From positions 62,001 through 126,000 of the forward strand of contig NZ_BLXZ01000002.1 of NCBI RefSeq assembly GCF_014193675.1: DNA of 64,000 nucleotides. The letters are read 5' to 3'. The DNA is from Geomonas limicola (lineage in GTDB: Bacteria > Desulfobacterota > Desulfuromonadia > Geobacterales > Geobacteraceae). The position numbers were made by a program, and so were the translations under genes. Shown piece after piece: positions 47,715 to 56,890 of this stretch. Below the pieces are notes generated by a model. The model did no database searches and was not told the origin of the DNA. It saw only the letters and a program-made list of their open reading frames with translations. The stretch's first letter is position 1. Each line of letters opens with the position of its first letter.

Positions 47715-47996
47715 CTACGCCTTTTTTTTCACCAGCTCGCGCCAGTAGTAACCGGCGGCAAAGCCTCCCAGGGCACCGGCCACCAGGAAGGCGAAGAGCA
47801 GCAGGTCGCCTGAGCCGGGATCGATAACCGGAGAAACGGCTTGGCGTCCGTGCTCCTTGGCGATTTTCTCCACCACCGCTTCGTCAACGCCGTTCCACGA
47901 CTTCGGGGCGAGGTTTAAATGGCCCACCGCGAAATAAAAGGTCGGCAAGGTGACGAGGTGAACCAGCACCATCTTCCAGGCGCAATTCTTAACCAT
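47715..47996 (-). CDS. Small two-TM CbiN-like subunit of the cobalt transporter
   Basis: Membrane protein of 93 residues with a hydrophobic segment at each end (VLVHLVTLPTFYFAVGHL and LLLFAFLVAGALGGFAAGYY) and a soluble loop between them. This two-helix layout is that of CbiN, the small subunit needed with CbiM for metal uptake. The loop differs from Salmonella CbiN, so the call rests on topology and position. It overlaps the cbiM end by 8 bp and precedes cbiQ in the same operon. Confidence 0.7.
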   Translation of the reverse strand: MVKNCAWKMVLVHLVTLPTFYFAVGHLNLAPKSWNGVDEAVVEKIAKEHGRQAVSPVIDPGSGDLLLFAFLVAGALGGFAAGYYWRELVKKKA

Positions 47997-48732
47997 GATC
48001 GGGCACCTCCTGCTCGGTGATCACTTTCATCCTGACCAGGAGATCCGGACGTTTCTTGTACAAAAGCTGCACCATCCCGGCGGTGATCACCCCCTCCAGG
48101 ATGCCGAGCGGCAGTTGGGTCGGGATGAACGCGATGACAACCTTGGTGAACAGTGGCAGGAACGGCGCGTTGCCCCGAATGCCGGCGGCAAGGATCAGCG
48201 AGGTGGTGGCATAGGTTCCCCAGTCGGCAAGTACGCCGGCCACGAAGCCGGCGACGCCGAGGCCCGCGCCCATGCGCCGCAGCGCCTTGAAGGCGAACCA
48301 GCCGAGAAACGAGCCGACCACTCCCATGGAGAAGACGTTGGCTCCCAGGGTGGAGAGACCGCCATGTGCCAGGAAGAGGGCCTGGATCAAGAGGGCCACC
48401 GCGGAGATGAGGACGCTTGCCAGGGGACCGACCAGGATGGCGGCGACCCCGGTGCCGCAGGGGTGCGAGCAGGTCCCGGCGGTCGGCACGGGAATCGGCA
48501 TGCAGGAGATGATGAAGACGACCGCCGCCAGAAGCCCCACCAGCGGCTTGAGCGAGAGGTCGTCACGGCTGAGGGCGTTCAACTGCCGCACCCCCAGGGC
48601 CACAAAGGGAAGCACCAGGACGGACCAGAACACTGCCCAGTTGAAGGGGAGGATCCCCTCCGAGATGTGCATGGCGAAGGCCGGGGTGGCGGAACAGAGC
48701 GCGATGATCGTGAGGCAGGCAGTTCTGCCCAT
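47989..48732 (-). CDS. cbiM: Cobalt ECF-type transporter substrate-binding protein CbiM
   Basis: S-component that binds cobalt, about 247 residues. After signal-like cleavage at ATPAFA, the mature N-terminus is MHISEGILPFNWAV; in the family this buried N-terminus with its His supplies the metal ligands. The next conserved part, PIPVPTAGTCSHPCGTGVAAILVGP, and FIPTQLPLGILEGVITAGMV are also typical. I chose ATG 48732 with GGGGG six bases upstream. A GTG at 48759 overlaps the bzaF stop (GTGA) and is an alternative that would couple translation. Confidence 0.93.
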   Translation of the reverse strand: MGRTACLTIIALCSATPAFAMHISEGILPFNWAVFWSVLVLPFVALGVRQLNALSRDDLSLKPLVGLLAAVVFIISCMPIPVPTAGTCSHPCGTGVAAILVGPLASVLISAVALLIQALFLAHGGLSTLGANVFSMGVVGSFLGWFAFKALRRMGAGLGVAGFVAGVLADWGTYATTSLILAAGIRGNAPFLPLFTKVVIAFIPTQLPLGILEGVITAGMVQLLYKKRPDLLVRMKVITEQEVPDHG

Positions 48733-48755
48733 GTGAAGCCCCCGTACGAAGTTTT

Positions 48756-50063
48756 TCACAGTTTGTCGCCGCAGAGGTACCCGGCGAAGAGCTTTCCGGC
48801 GCCGCGCGAGGCGCAGAAGTCACCGCACATGGTACAGGTCTGCTCGTCCTCGGGGACGCGGCTCTTCCTGATGGCCGCGGCGTCCTCGGGGTAGAGGGCG
48901 AGCTCGAACTGGCGCTGCCAGTCAAGGTCACGGCGCGCCTTGCTCATCGCTTTGTCCCGTTCGCGCCCCTTTTCGGGGTACTTGTTCATGTCGCCGATGT
49001 AGGCGGCGATCTTCGCGGCCTTCACCCCGGTACGCACGTCCTCTTCATTGGGCAGCGCCAGGTGCTCGGCGGGGGTGATGTAGCAGATCAGGTCCGCACC
49101 AAAGCGGGAGGACTGCGCGGCACCGATCGCCGCGGTGATGTGGTCGAAGCCGGGCGCCACGTCGGTGGAGATCGGCCCCAGCATGTAGTACGGGGCGCCA
49201 CCGCTCATCCGTTTCTGCAGCTTGATGTTCCCCTCGACCTCGTCGAGCGGCACGTGCCCCGGCCCTTCCACCAGCATCTGGCACCCCATCTCGCGCCCGA
49301 TCTCGGCAAGTTCGCAGTTGATCAAGAGCTCCTGGATCTGGGCGCGGTCGCTCGAGTCGTGGATCGCACCGGCGCGCAGTCCGTTACCCAGCGAGAGCAC
49401 CGTGTCGTAGCGCTTGAGGATCTCCACCACCCGGTCGAACTTCTCGTAGAGCGGGTTCTCGCGGTTGTTGGCGAGCATCCAGGCGGCCATGCTGACGCCC
49501 CCCTTGGAGACCAGGCCACCGTAGCGGTACCCCTGTTTCTTCAAGCGCTCCAGGGTGTAGAGGTTGATGCCGCAGTGCACGGCCATGAAGGACATGCCGT
49601 CGGCGCACTGGCGCTCGATCAGTTCAAAGAGGAGCTCCTCGTCGAGCTTGTTGGGGTCGCCGTAGCGCCGCGCCGCCTCGCAGAAGGCCTGGTAGAGCGG
49701 CACGTTCCCCACGGGAAGATCCACCGCGGCGATCACCTCGCGGCGCACCCGGTCCAGGTCGCCTCCCACCGAGAGTTCCATGAGGGTGTCCGCCCCCGAC
49801 TCCTTGGCCGCCCGCGCCTTAGCCACCTCGGCCTGGTAATCGACGATGTCCGAGGAGGTGCCGATGGAGGCGTTCACCTTGGTGCGCAGCCCGGCGCCGA
49901 TCCCTGCCACGCGGGGCTTGCTGATCCTGTTCCAGGGGATGACGATGCGCCCCAGTGCCACCTGTTCCCTGACGTACTCGCAGCTCACCCCTTCGTCGGC
50001 GGCCACCGCCGCCATCTGCGGGGTAACGATCCCCTCACGTGCCTGTTCCAGCTGTGTCTTCAA
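48756..50063 (-). CDS. bzaF: ThiC-like 5-hydroxybenzimidazole synthase (BzaF type)
   Basis: Radical-SAM enzyme of the ThiC superfamily, 435 residues. Family segments include [51 protein letters not shown] and [20 protein letters not shown]. The C-terminal cluster motif reads CTMCGDFC (CX2CX3C), one residue shorter than the CX2CX4C of ThiC. BzaF converts aminoimidazole ribotide to 5-hydroxybenzimidazole, the lower ligand of some anaerobic cobamides. Its place inside a cobamide operon, overlapping cbiA by 4 bp and preceding cobalt import genes, favours BzaF over thiamin-type ThiC. Confidence 0.85.
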   Translation of the reverse strand: MKTQLEQAREGIVTPQMAAVAADEGVSCEYVREQVALGRIVIPWNRISKPRVAGIGAGLRTKVNASIGTSSDIVDYQAEVAKARAAKESGADTLMELSVGGDLDRVRREVIAAVDLPVGNVPLYQAFCEAARRYGDPNKLDEELLFELIERQCADGMSFMAVHCGINLYTLERLKKQGYRYGGLVSKGGVSMAAWMLANNRENPLYEKFDRVVEILKRYDTVLSLGNGLRAGAIHDSSDRAQIQELLINCELAEIGREMGCQMLVEGPGHVPLDEVEGNIKLQKRMSGGAPYYMLGPISTDVAPGFDHITAAIGAAQSSRFGADLICYITPAEHLALPNEEDVRTGVKAAKIAAYIGDMNKYPEKGRERDKAMSKARRDLDWQRQFELALYPEDAAAIRKSRVPEDEQTCTMCGDFCASRGAGKLFAGYLCGDKL

Positions 50064-51436
50064 GAAGCTGCTCCTGTTTTAAATTCCCTGCAGTGCCGCA
50101 GAAAGTTGCCGGCGAGTTCGGGTGAACTGCCGAAGTGAAGATGGATATAGGAGGCAAGGCAGTTCCGGTGGCGAAATCCTTCCAGACCCAGCGGCTCGCC
50201 CTTGCGGCTCACCCGGTAAACCCGCTCGACCCCCTGCGGCATCGGCTCCATCTCGGAATAGTGGAATTCGTGTCCCCGTGCCCGGGCTCCCGCGGGTCCC
50301 AGGAAGGTGTCGCAGGCAAGCTCCACGTCGCGGTAGCCGAGTGCCTTCCGTTTCGGAAGCATCCGGGTCCCTACCGGGAAGATCCCCACCAGGGGGTGCG
50401 TTTCACCGGCAACCTCGACCCCGTTAGTGAGGTAGATGAAGCCGCCGCACTCCGCGTAGACAGGGAGTCCCGCCTCGATACCCTCGAAAAGCGCGGTCTT
50501 CAGCGCAGTGTTGGCGGCGAGCTTTTCGGCGAAGAGCTCCGGGTAGCCCCCCGGAAGGTACACCCCTGCCGTCCCCTCGGGGAGCCGCGCGTCGGCTAGC
50601 GGGGAAAAAAAGCAGATCTCGGCACCCGCCTCGGCAAGCAAGCGCAGGTTGTCGGGATAGCAGAAGCAAAAGGCGGCATCGCGGGCGACGGCGATCCGCA
50701 GCGCCCCTGCCGCGGCAGGGGTTACCGATGAGCTTGCCGCAGCAGGTGTCGCTGCCTCGGCCAATTCGAGGATCCCCTCCAGGTCCAGCCGCTTTTCCAC
50801 GACCGCGCACAGGTGATCCAGAAACTCTTCCGAGAGCGGGTTCTCCTCCGCAGTGGTGAGCCCCAGGTGCCGCGATGGGATCGCCAGCCGGGGGTCCTTG
50901 GGGAGGCAGCCCAGCACCGCGACGTCCGGGCAGCTCGCCGCCAGCGCCTCGCGCAGGATTCGCTCGTGGTTGGAGCTGCCGACGTTGTTGAAGATGACCC
51001 CGGCGACCCGCAGGCTGGGATCGAAGCTGGCAAAGCCGTGCACCAGGGCCGCGGCGCTACGCGCCTGGCTGCGGGCGTCAACCACCAGCAGCACCGGGGC
51101 TCCGATCAGTTTGGCGACCTCCGCCGTGCTCCCCGCCTCCGATACCCCGTCGCTGCCGTCGAAAAGCCCCATCACCCCTTCCACGATGGCAAGGTCCGCC
51201 CCCGCGCTGTGCCGGGAGAAGGTGTCGCGAACGAAGTCGTGCCCGCACATCCAGCCGTCCAGGTTCACCGAGGGGCGCCCGGTCACCAACCGGTGGTAGC
51301 CCGGATCGATGAAGTCGGGGCCGACCTTGAAGGGTGCGACGGCCAGGCCGCGCCGGGTCAGGGCGTGCATGAGGCCCAGGGTCAGGGTGGTCTTCCCGGA
51401 GCCGCTGTGCGGAGCTGCGATGACGATCGTTTTCAT
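50060..51436 (-). CDS. cbiA: Cobyrinate a,c-diamide synthase
   Basis: ATP- and glutamine-dependent amidase of 458 residues that forms cobyrinate a,c-diamide. The N-terminal P-loop is [19 protein letters not shown]. The CbiA-type substrate region [23 protein letters not shown] follows. The C-terminal glutamine amidotransferase domain holds the nucleophile in [19 protein letters not shown] and a late HxY-like segment. It belongs to the anaerobic branch enzymes (CbiA). It lies 15 bp after cobC and overlaps the BzaF gene by 4 bp. Confidence 0.94.
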   Translation of the reverse strand: MKTIVIAAPHSGSGKTTLTLGLMHALTRRGLAVAPFKVGPDFIDPGYHRLVTGRPSVNLDGWMCGHDFVRDTFSRHSAGADLAIVEGVMGLFDGSDGVSEAGSTAEVAKLIGAPVLLVVDARSQARSAAALVHGFASFDPSLRVAGVIFNNVGSSNHERILREALAASCPDVAVLGCLPKDPRLAIPSRHLGLTTAEENPLSEEFLDHLCAVVEKRLDLEGILELAEAATPAAASSSVTPAAAGALRIAVARDAAFCFCYPDNLRLLAEAGAEICFFSPLADARLPEGTAGVYLPGGYPELFAEKLAANTALKTALFEGIEAGLPVYAECGGFIYLTNGVEVAGETHPLVGIFPVGTRMLPKRKALGYRDVELACDTFLGPAGARARGHEFHYSEMEPMPQGVERVYRVSRKGEPLGLEGFRHRNCLASYIHLHFGSSPELAGNFLRHCREFKTGAAS

Positions 51437-51450
51437 GGGGACCTGGCGGC

Positions 51451-52044
51451 CTAGCCGTTTATGAGCTGGACGACGCGATTACCGTCGGCGTAGTAGTCGA
51501 TGATGTTCAGGCTGCAGTACTTCTGGTCGATGGAGAACATCGAGGAGAGCGGCGCGCCGATGGCCTCGAGGAGGACGAGCCGGTTCACTCCGCCGTGTGC
51601 CACAACGAGGATCTCCTCGCCACGGTGCCGCTCGACCAGTTGCGAGAGGACCGGCAGCACGCGGCCAGCCAGATCGGTCAGGCTCTCGCCTCCCGGCGCC
51701 CGGAAATTCACCACGTCGGCCAGCCGGGCTGCCCACTCCTCGGGACGCTGCTTTTGCACCTCGCTGAGCGTCAGCCCTTCCCAGGCCCCGCAGTTCAGCT
51801 CGCGCAGCCCGGGGAGCGCCACCGGTGCCACCCCCAGGTGGGCCCCGAGGATCTCGCCGCCGCGCCTGGTGCGGGTCAGGTCGCTGGTGTAGAGGGCCGT
51901 GATGCGCCCGGGCTCCAGGCGCGGCTTGAGGCCGTGGTACTGCTCGACGCCGCGCGGGGTGAGGGGCACGTCGTAGTGGCCGTTGTAGCACTGCCGCTCG
52001 ACTTCGCCGTGCCGGATCAGGTGGATACGGGTTTTCGGGGTCAT
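51451..52044 (-). CDS. cobC: Alpha-ribazole phosphatase / phosphoglycerate mutase-like protein
   Basis: Histidine phosphatase of 197 residues. The catalytic RHG motif lies in [19 protein letters not shown], the second histidine in [15 protein letters not shown], and a Glu in [17 protein letters not shown]. In the cobamide pathway CobC removes the 5'-phosphate of alpha-ribazole phosphate or adenosylcobalamin phosphate. A much longer frame extends upstream to 52665, but it runs into cobS in another frame and the conserved protein starts at ATG 52044. It follows cobS by 8 bp. Confidence 0.9.
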   Translation of the reverse strand: MTPKTRIHLIRHGEVERQCYNGHYDVPLTPRGVEQYHGLKPRLEPGRITALYTSDLTRTRRGGEILGAHLGVAPVALPGLRELNCGAWEGLTLSEVQKQRPEEWAARLADVVNFRAPGGESLTDLAGRVLPVLSQLVERHRGEEILVVAHGGVNRLVLLEAIGAPLSSMFSIDQKYCSLNIIDYYADGNRVVQLING

Positions 52045-52052
52045 CTGCACTC

Positions 52053-52811
52053 CTAGAGAAAGGCCTGCCAGCCGCGGTTGACGAGTGCCACCAGGACGAT
52101 GAGGCTCAGGATTTCGTTCAGTTCGCTGGCGCAGCCAATCAGGTCGCCGGTCACCCCGCCCAGCCGGTTGTGGGCCCAGACCTTGAACCGCCAGGTGAAA
52201 AGGTAGAGTGCCAGGGTGCAGTACAGCCCGTTCATGCCCAGCAACAGGTAGGCGGCGACCAGGGTCATGGAGTAGGCAATCAGAAACTGCGGCAGTCCCG
52301 CACCGCCGATGAAGGCGGCGCCGAGTCCGTCTCTCCTCGCCCGGGTCGCCCCGACGGTCATCTGCACCTGTGCGAAGCGGGCCAAGAGCGGAAAGAACAG
52401 GAGCACCGAGCGCTTGGAGGGGGCCGGCACCGCCAGAAGTGCCTGGTACTTGAGCCCCAGGGCGAGCACGAGTCCGACCGCTCCCACCGCGCCGACCCGG
52501 GAGTCCTTCATCACCTCGAGAAAACGCTCCCGGGAGCCCCGGGCCGCCAGGCCGTCGCAGACGTCGGCAAGCCCGTCCAGGTGCAGGGCGCCGGTGACCC
52601 CGGCCAACAGGACGACCAGGATAAGGTCCACCAGGGCACGCGGCACAAGCGGCGAAAGCAGGCAATCGGCCCCGGCCAAAAGCGCCCCCAGGGCCAGCCC
52701 CACCAGCGGGAACAGGCTCATGGAACGCCCCAGGTCATCCTCCTCGCAACGCACCGTCAGGGGGAGCGGGATGATGGTGAGGAACTGGAAGGCGATCAGG
52801 AACAGTCGCAT
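52053..52811 (-). CDS. cobS: Adenosylcobinamide-GDP ribazoletransferase
   Basis: Integral membrane enzyme of 252 residues that joins adenosylcobinamide-GDP to alpha-ribazole, completing the nucleotide loop. The N-terminal FQFLTIIPLP and the acidic catalytic motif GALHLDGLADVCDGLAARGSRER are diagnostic, with MKDSRVGAVGAVGLVLALGLKYQAL after. It follows cobT by 24 bp in the operon. Confidence 0.95.
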   Translation of the reverse strand: MRLFLIAFQFLTIIPLPLTVRCEEDDLGRSMSLFPLVGLALGALLAGADCLLSPLVPRALVDLILVVLLAGVTGALHLDGLADVCDGLAARGSRERFLEVMKDSRVGAVGAVGLVLALGLKYQALLAVPAPSKRSVLLFFPLLARFAQVQMTVGATRARRDGLGAAFIGGAGLPQFLIAYSMTLVAAYLLLGMNGLYCTLALYLFTWRFKVWAHNRLGGVTGDLIGCASELNEILSLIVLVALVNRGWQAFL

Positions 52812-52835
52812 GTGGGTGCCCCTCCGGTCCGCAGA

Positions 52836-53888
52836 CTACCCTTCCGAAACGCCGGCCTCGGCGAAGGTTGCCATTTCGTTGAGGATCTTGAGTCCCGCAT
52901 CGATGAGCCCCATGGCGAGTGCCGCGCCGGTCCCCTCGCCCAGGCGGAACTTCAGGTCCAGAAGGGGGGTTGCGCCGATGCGCTCCAGCATCATCTGGTG
53001 GCCGATCTCGACCGAGGTGTGGGCGGCGAAGAGGTACTCGCGTACGCAGGGGTGCATCTCGCAGGCGATCAGGGCACCCGCGGTGGAGATGAAGCCGTCC
53101 ACCACGACCGGCAGTCGGTTGGCCGCGGCGCCCAGCACCAGCCCCGCGATACCGGCGATCTCCAGCCCCCCCACCTTGGTGAGTACGTCGAGGGGATCGT
53201 TGGGATCCGGGCGGTTCAGCTCGAGCCCCGCCTCGATGACCTTGATCTTGTGCTCCAGTGCGCTGTCGTTGATGCCGGTGCCGCGGTGGGTCACCTCGCG
53301 CACCGAGCAACGGGAGAGCGCCGCGATGATCGCCGAGGAGGGGGAGGTGTTGCCGATCCCCATCTCGCCGGTGCCGACCATGGTGACCCCTTCTGCCTTC
53401 GCCTTGGCGGCGAGCTCGATACCGACCTCGAGCGCGGCCACGGCCTCCTCGCGGGTCATGGCGCTACCCTTGGCGAAGTTGCGGGTCCCCTTGGCGATCT
53501 TCTTGATGATGAGCCCCGGTGCCGGGTCGAAGTCGTAGTCGACCCCCACGTCCACCACCCGCACCTCGGCACCCGAGTGGCGCGCCAGCACGTTCACCCC
53601 GGCGCCGCCGCGCAGGAAGTTGAGCACCATCTGGGGGGTGACCTCCTTGGGGAACGCCGAGACACCTTCCTCGACGATGCCGTGGTCACCGGCGAAGGTG
53701 AAGATGACCTTCTTGCCCACCTGCGGGCTCAGGTTTCCGGTGATGGCGGCAAAGCGTCGCGCCACCTCTTCCAGGGTGCCCAGCGAGCCGAGCGGCTTGG
53801 TCTTGTTGTCGAGCTTCGCCTGGGCCTGGGCGAGAAGGGTTTCATCGACGGGGGAGATGGCGGCGAGGGTGCGGGTGAGCAGTTCCAT
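52836..53888 (-). CDS. cobT: Nicotinate-nucleotide-dimethylbenzimidazole phosphoribosyltransferase
   Basis: Enzyme of 350 residues that activates the lower-ligand base to alpha-ribotide. The conserved [18 protein letters not shown] lies at residues 25-43, and the glycine-rich [17 protein letters not shown] and [15 protein letters not shown] follow. In this operon its substrate is probably 5-hydroxybenzimidazole from BzaF rather than dimethylbenzimidazole. It lies 80 bp after cobU. Confidence 0.96.
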   Translation of the reverse strand: MELLTRTLAAISPVDETLLAQAQAKLDNKTKPLGSLGTLEEVARRFAAITGNLSPQVGKKVIFTFAGDHGIVEEGVSAFPKEVTPQMVLNFLRGGAGVNVLARHSGAEVRVVDVGVDYDFDPAPGLIIKKIAKGTRNFAKGSAMTREEAVAALEVGIELAAKAKAEGVTMVGTGEMGIGNTSPSSAIIAALSRCSVREVTHRGTGINDSALEHKIKVIEAGLELNRPDPNDPLDVLTKVGGLEIAGIAGLVLGAAANRLPVVVDGFISTAGALIACEMHPCVREYLFAAHTSVEIGHQMMLERIGATPLLDLKFRLGEGTGAALAMGLIDAGLKILNEMATFAEAGVSEG

Positions 53889-53968
53889 GGGGGTTGGGGT
53901 CTCCTTTTTTCATCGGTTCGATCGGTCGGGTCGGGCCGATCAATTTTGGTTTGTCGGCAGTGCCAGCG

Positions 53969-54490
53969 CTATTTCAGCTTCAGCGGCAGCCCGGAAATGG
54001 TGACGTACACCTCATCCGCCGCGGCGGCCATGAGCTGGTTCGCCTCGCCGGCCAAGTCGCGGTAGGCGCGGGAGACCGGGTGTTCGGGGACGATCCCCAT
54101 GCCGACCTCGCTGGTCACGATGACCAGCGGCGTCTGCCAGCCGGCGCAGCGCCCGGTGAACTCGCGCACCCGCTCGAGCGCCTCCGCGGCGCCGCCGGGG
54201 GAGCTGAACATCAGGTTGGCAAGCCACAGGGTCACGCAGTCGAGCAGGACCACGCTGTAGCTGCCGTCGACCCGGCTCAGCGTCTCGGCCACGGCGACCG
54301 GCTCCTCGACGGTCACCCACTCGCTGCCGCGCCGGCCGCGGTGCCTCTCGATACGTTCGGCCATCTCGGCGTCACCCGCCTGGCCGGTCGCCAGGTAGCC
54401 GCGCGGCCCGGGATAAGCTTCGGCCAGTTGCTCCGCGAAACGGCTCTTGCCGCTGCGCGTCCCCCCCGTCACCAGGGTCACCTTGGACAT
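53969..54490 (-). CDS. cobU: Adenosylcobinamide kinase / adenosylcobinamide-phosphate guanylyltransferase
   Basis: Bifunctional enzyme of 173 residues that phosphorylates adenosylcobinamide and then transfers GMP. The P-loop is VTLVTGGTRSGKSRFAEQLA. The guanylylation region with its His is ERIERHRGRRGSEWVTVEEP, and VVLLDCVTLWLANLMFS is the Walker B part. ATG 54490 directly follows the T-run of the riboswitch terminator. It is the first gene of the cobamide operon. Confidence 0.95.
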   Translation of the reverse strand: MSKVTLVTGGTRSGKSRFAEQLAEAYPGPRGYLATGQAGDAEMAERIERHRGRRGSEWVTVEEPVAVAETLSRVDGSYSVVLLDCVTLWLANLMFSSPGGAAEALERVREFTGRCAGWQTPLVIVTSEVGMGIVPEHPVSRAYRDLAGEANQLMAAAADEVYVTISGLPLKLK

Positions 54491-54520
54491 GAAAAAACCC
54501 CCCTTCCGACGGAAGGGGGG
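54491..54520 (-). terminator. Riboswitch expression platform: terminator abutting the cobU start
   Basis: On the minus strand CCCCCCTTCC pairs with GGAAGGGGGG, followed by TTTTTT and C just before the ATG of cobU. The right arm GGAAGGGGGG would also act as the ribosome-binding site, so folding can block both elongation and initiation. Confidence 0.75.
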
Positions 54521-54584
54521 TCTGGTAAAAATCGTTAAACGGCACGATGTCAGCGAGAGCCCCTCTGCCACGGAGGTTGCGTTC

Positions 54585-54760
54585 TGCGGTCATCCGGGCA
54601 GGTTTCCTGACTTACGGGTCCACTTACTCACCGCGCCTTCCCGATACTCTCAGTGGCATTGTTGCGGCTTTCATCACCGTTCACAGTTGCGGGACAGCGA
54701 GGGATTTGCACCCTCTTCCCTTTTAACCCCTCTCGGGGCACCTGGACGAGCTTTTATTGT
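54585..54760 (-). promoter_or_regulatory. Cobalamin riboswitch
   Basis: On the minus strand the aptamer core elements appear in order: GGGTGCAAATCCCTCGCTGT, CCCGCAACTGTGA, GCCACTGAGAGTATCGGGAA (as TGCCACTGAG), GGGAAGGC, and the B12 box AAGTCAGGAAACCTGCC at about 54599-54615. These match the Rfam cobalamin riboswitch consensus. It lies upstream of cobU and a terminator, so adenosylcobalamin should repress the whole cobU-cbiO operon. The gene before it (engB) ends only 40 bp upstream; a possible promoter (TTGACT, 16 bp, TTACAA on the minus strand) lies around 54770-54795. Confidence 0.93.
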
Positions 54761-54799
54761 GACTGACCTTGTAACAGAGGGGTGAGTCAAAGTCAATCG

Positions 54800-55456
54800 C
54801 TAAGGCTTTGTGGAGTCCGCCGAAGGCTCCTCCTGAGCATCGGCACCCGGCTCGCCGACCGGCGGGAGCGCCGCCTGTGCCAGTACCATATCGATCCTTT
54901 TCCAAATACCCTCTTTACCTTCTTTGGAAAGTGCCGAAAAGTAGTTCAGGTCCTCTTTAACAAGCCCCATGCGCTGCATGATAATCGCGCTCTGCTTGGC
55001 ACGCTCGTTCTTGGAGACCTTGTCGCACTTGGTCACCACGATGATGGGCGGGATGCTGAAGGCCCGCAACCACTCGAGCATCTGCAGGTCCTCGTCGACC
55101 GGGACCCGGCGGATGTCCAGGATCAGCACCACGCCTGCCAGGTTCTTGCGCGTGGAGAGGTAGGTCTCCATCATGGGACGCCAGTTGCGCTTCACATCCA
55201 GCGGCACCTTGGCGTAGCCGTAGCCGGGGAGGTCGACCAGCATGAAGTCCTGGTTTACCTGGAAGAAGTTGATGAGCTGGGTACGCCCGGGGGTCGAACT
55301 GGTACGCACCAGGTTCTTCCGGTTCACCAGCACGTTGATCAGGCTCGATTTCCCCACGTTGGAGCGCCCGGCAAAGGCGATCTCCGGCAGGTCGCCCTCC
55401 GGGTAGTGGGCGGGCTTGGTGCCACTTTTAATGAATTCAGTTGTTTTTACGATCAC
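54800..55456 (-). CDS. engB: Ribosome biogenesis GTPase YsxC/EngB
   Basis: GTP-binding protein of 218 residues needed for 50S subunit assembly. G1 is [19 protein letters not shown]2 lies in [19 protein letters not shown]3 is [12 protein letters not shown], and G4 is [13 protein letters not shown]. The C-terminal tail is a little longer than in E. coli and is acidic. It is upstream of the riboswitch on the same strand and may read through into it. Confidence 0.95.
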   Translation of the reverse strand: MIVKTTEFIKSGTKPAHYPEGDLPEIAFAGRSNVGKSSLINVLVNRKNLVRTSSTPGRTQLINFFQVNQDFMLVDLPGYGYAKVPLDVKRNWRPMMETYLSTRKNLAGVVLILDIRRVPVDEDLQMLEWLRAFSIPPIIVVTKCDKVSKNERAKQSAIIMQRMGLVKEDLNYFSALSKEGKEGIWKRIDMVLAQAALPPVGEPGADAQEEPSADSTKP

Positions 55457-55600
55457 TCAGGGAACCTTCTCTTTAATTTTCGGCCAGTATAGCCCGCGGG
55501 CCCGGTCGGTTCAATCATTAAATCCCCTATTCGCAGGGGCAAACCGTGTGCTATAGTACAGGGCGTTCAACGCCGACTCACACTCAAGGATGATCCAGGT

Positions 55601-56452
55601 ATGAACAAAGAACTCGAAAACGCCATCATGAGGGCTGCCGATCTGCCGACCATCCCGGTCGTGGCGATCAAGGTGATGCAGTTGATCGAAAGCGAGTCGG
55701 CGACCGCGGACGAGCTGGCCAAGATCGTGGCCTCGGACCCGGCGGTCGCCGCGCGGGTACTCAAGATCTCCAATTCGTCCTTCTACGGCTGCCAGCGCCA
55801 GATCCAGACCTTGTCCAGCGCCATCGTGGTGCTCGGCTTCAGCACCCTACGCAGCCTGGTGGTCGCCGCCTCGGTGAAGCAGGTCTACCGTCCCTACGGG
55901 CTCACCGAGAAGATGCTCTGGGAGCACTCCTTTGCCGCGGGACTCGCCGCCAGGATCATCGCCGGCCAGACCCGCGCCGTCAACGAGGAGGAGGCCTTCC
56001 TCGCCGGCCTGTTCCACGACATCGGCAAGATCATCATGAACACCCTGGACCGCAACAAGTTCCACGAGGTCATGCAGCACTGCTACAACGAGGGGAGATC
56101 CTTCCCGGAGGCCGAGAAGGGGGTGTTCGCCTTCGGCCATGACGAGGTGGGTGCCTACGTGGTCAAGAAGTGGAATATGCCGGATACCCTCTCGCTGGCG
56201 ATCCTGCAGCACCACCGGATGGACTTCGGCATCGAGGATCCGCCGGGACTGGTTACCCTGACGGCGGTCGCCTCGCTGGCCGACCAGTTCTGCCTGAAAC
56301 TGGGGATCGGGGCCCGCGCCCCCAAGGAGGACCTGGACATCGCCGGTTCCAAGGCCGGCCGCCTCTTGAGGCTCCCGGCAGACCGGATCAACGCCCTGCT
56401 GGAGACCTTCGGCACCGCCTTCGAGACCGATCGCGCACTCTTCATGAGCTGA
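55601..56452 (+). CDS. HDOD domain protein
   Basis: Signalling-type protein of 283 residues. The HDOD domain opens LPTIPVVAIKVMQLIESESA, with ELAKIVASDPAVAARVLKISNS, and contains EAFLAGLFHDIGKIIMN and LSLAILQHHRMDFG. HDOD proteins are HD-related domains, often without nuclease or phosphodiesterase activity, linked to chemotaxis, c-di-GMP and stress pathways. No receiver or output domain is attached. A TATAGT -10-like box lies shortly upstream. It stands alone and converges on a small gene. Confidence 0.88.
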   Translation: MNKELENAIMRAADLPTIPVVAIKVMQLIESESATADELAKIVASDPAVAARVLKISNSSFYGCQRQIQTLSSAIVVLGFSTLRSLVVAASVKQVYRPYGLTEKMLWEHSFAAGLAARIIAGQTRAVNEEEAFLAGLFHDIGKIIMNTLDRNKFHEVMQHCYNEGRSFPEAEKGVFAFGHDEVGAYVVKKWNMPDTLSLAILQHHRMDFGIEDPPGLVTLTAVASLADQFCLKLGIGARAPKEDLDIAGSKAGRLLRLPADRINALLETFGTAFETDRALFMS

Positions 56453-56492
56453 CCGCCCCGCCCAGCAGCAAGCGGTCGTCGAGGCCTGGTGC

Positions 56493-56684
56493 CTACTCCC
56501 GAACAGGCTCCGGGTCCGCATCCTTTTCGGAGGCGCTGCGCTGCCGGGCCTCGTCGGAGATGCTGACGCTGTCCCTGCCCCCCTTTTTTTCGGGCGGTTT
56601 TTCGCGCTTTCGCTGGCGCTCCTGCCCTCCCGCGTCCGGGTCGATGCGCAACTGCCCCGGAATCCTGTCGACGCTGTAGCTCAT
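56493..56684 (-). CDS. Small charged protein of unknown function
   Basis: Protein of 63 residues, very rich in Arg, Lys, Glu and Asp. It begins MSYSVDRIPGQLRIDPDAGG and ends with DSVSISDEARQRSASEKDAD plus a few residues. The VSISDEAR motif is common near the N-terminus of FlgM-like and other flagellum-associated small proteins, but the protein lacks the sigma-binding part. GAAGGAGGAGAG before ATG 56684 is a strong ribosome-binding site; the ORF start 11 codons earlier has none. I do not assign a function. Confidence 0.6.
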   Translation of the reverse strand: MSYSVDRIPGQLRIDPDAGGQERQRKREKPPEKKGGRDSVSISDEARQRSASEKDADPEPVRE

Positions 56685-56816
56685 GCTCTCCTCCTTCGTG
56701 TGGCCAGGGGCCTGCACGGAAAAAAACGCCGTCCGGCATCATACCAGTTGACAGAACCCTATGGGAAGCTAATTAATAGTCTCGGCACGCACCCACCCGG
56801 GCCCGGGACATACGGC

Positions 56817-56845
56817 TTGTACAGCGGCAAACGCTGATGTATACT
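56817..56845 (+). promoter_or_regulatory. Sigma-70-type promoter of the kinase/NtrC-type operon
   Basis: TTGTAC at 56817-56822 and TATACT at 56840-56845 have a 17-bp spacer. The kinase start codon is 45 bp past the -10 box. Confidence 0.65.
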
Positions 56846-56890
56846 TGCCCACTTGGTGGGAATTCTCTCATAAAGTAGGATTACATCGTA

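Noticed and set aside
48756..50063. Thiamin biosynthesis gene thiC
   Set aside because: The context is entirely cobamide genes, and the cluster motif spacing (CX2CX3C) differs from that of ThiC, so BzaF is preferred.
51451..52665. 404-codon version of cobC with a long N-terminal extension
   Set aside because: The first 207 codons overlap cobS in another frame and give Arg/Gly/Pro-rich sequence. The histidine-phosphatase sequence starts at 52044.
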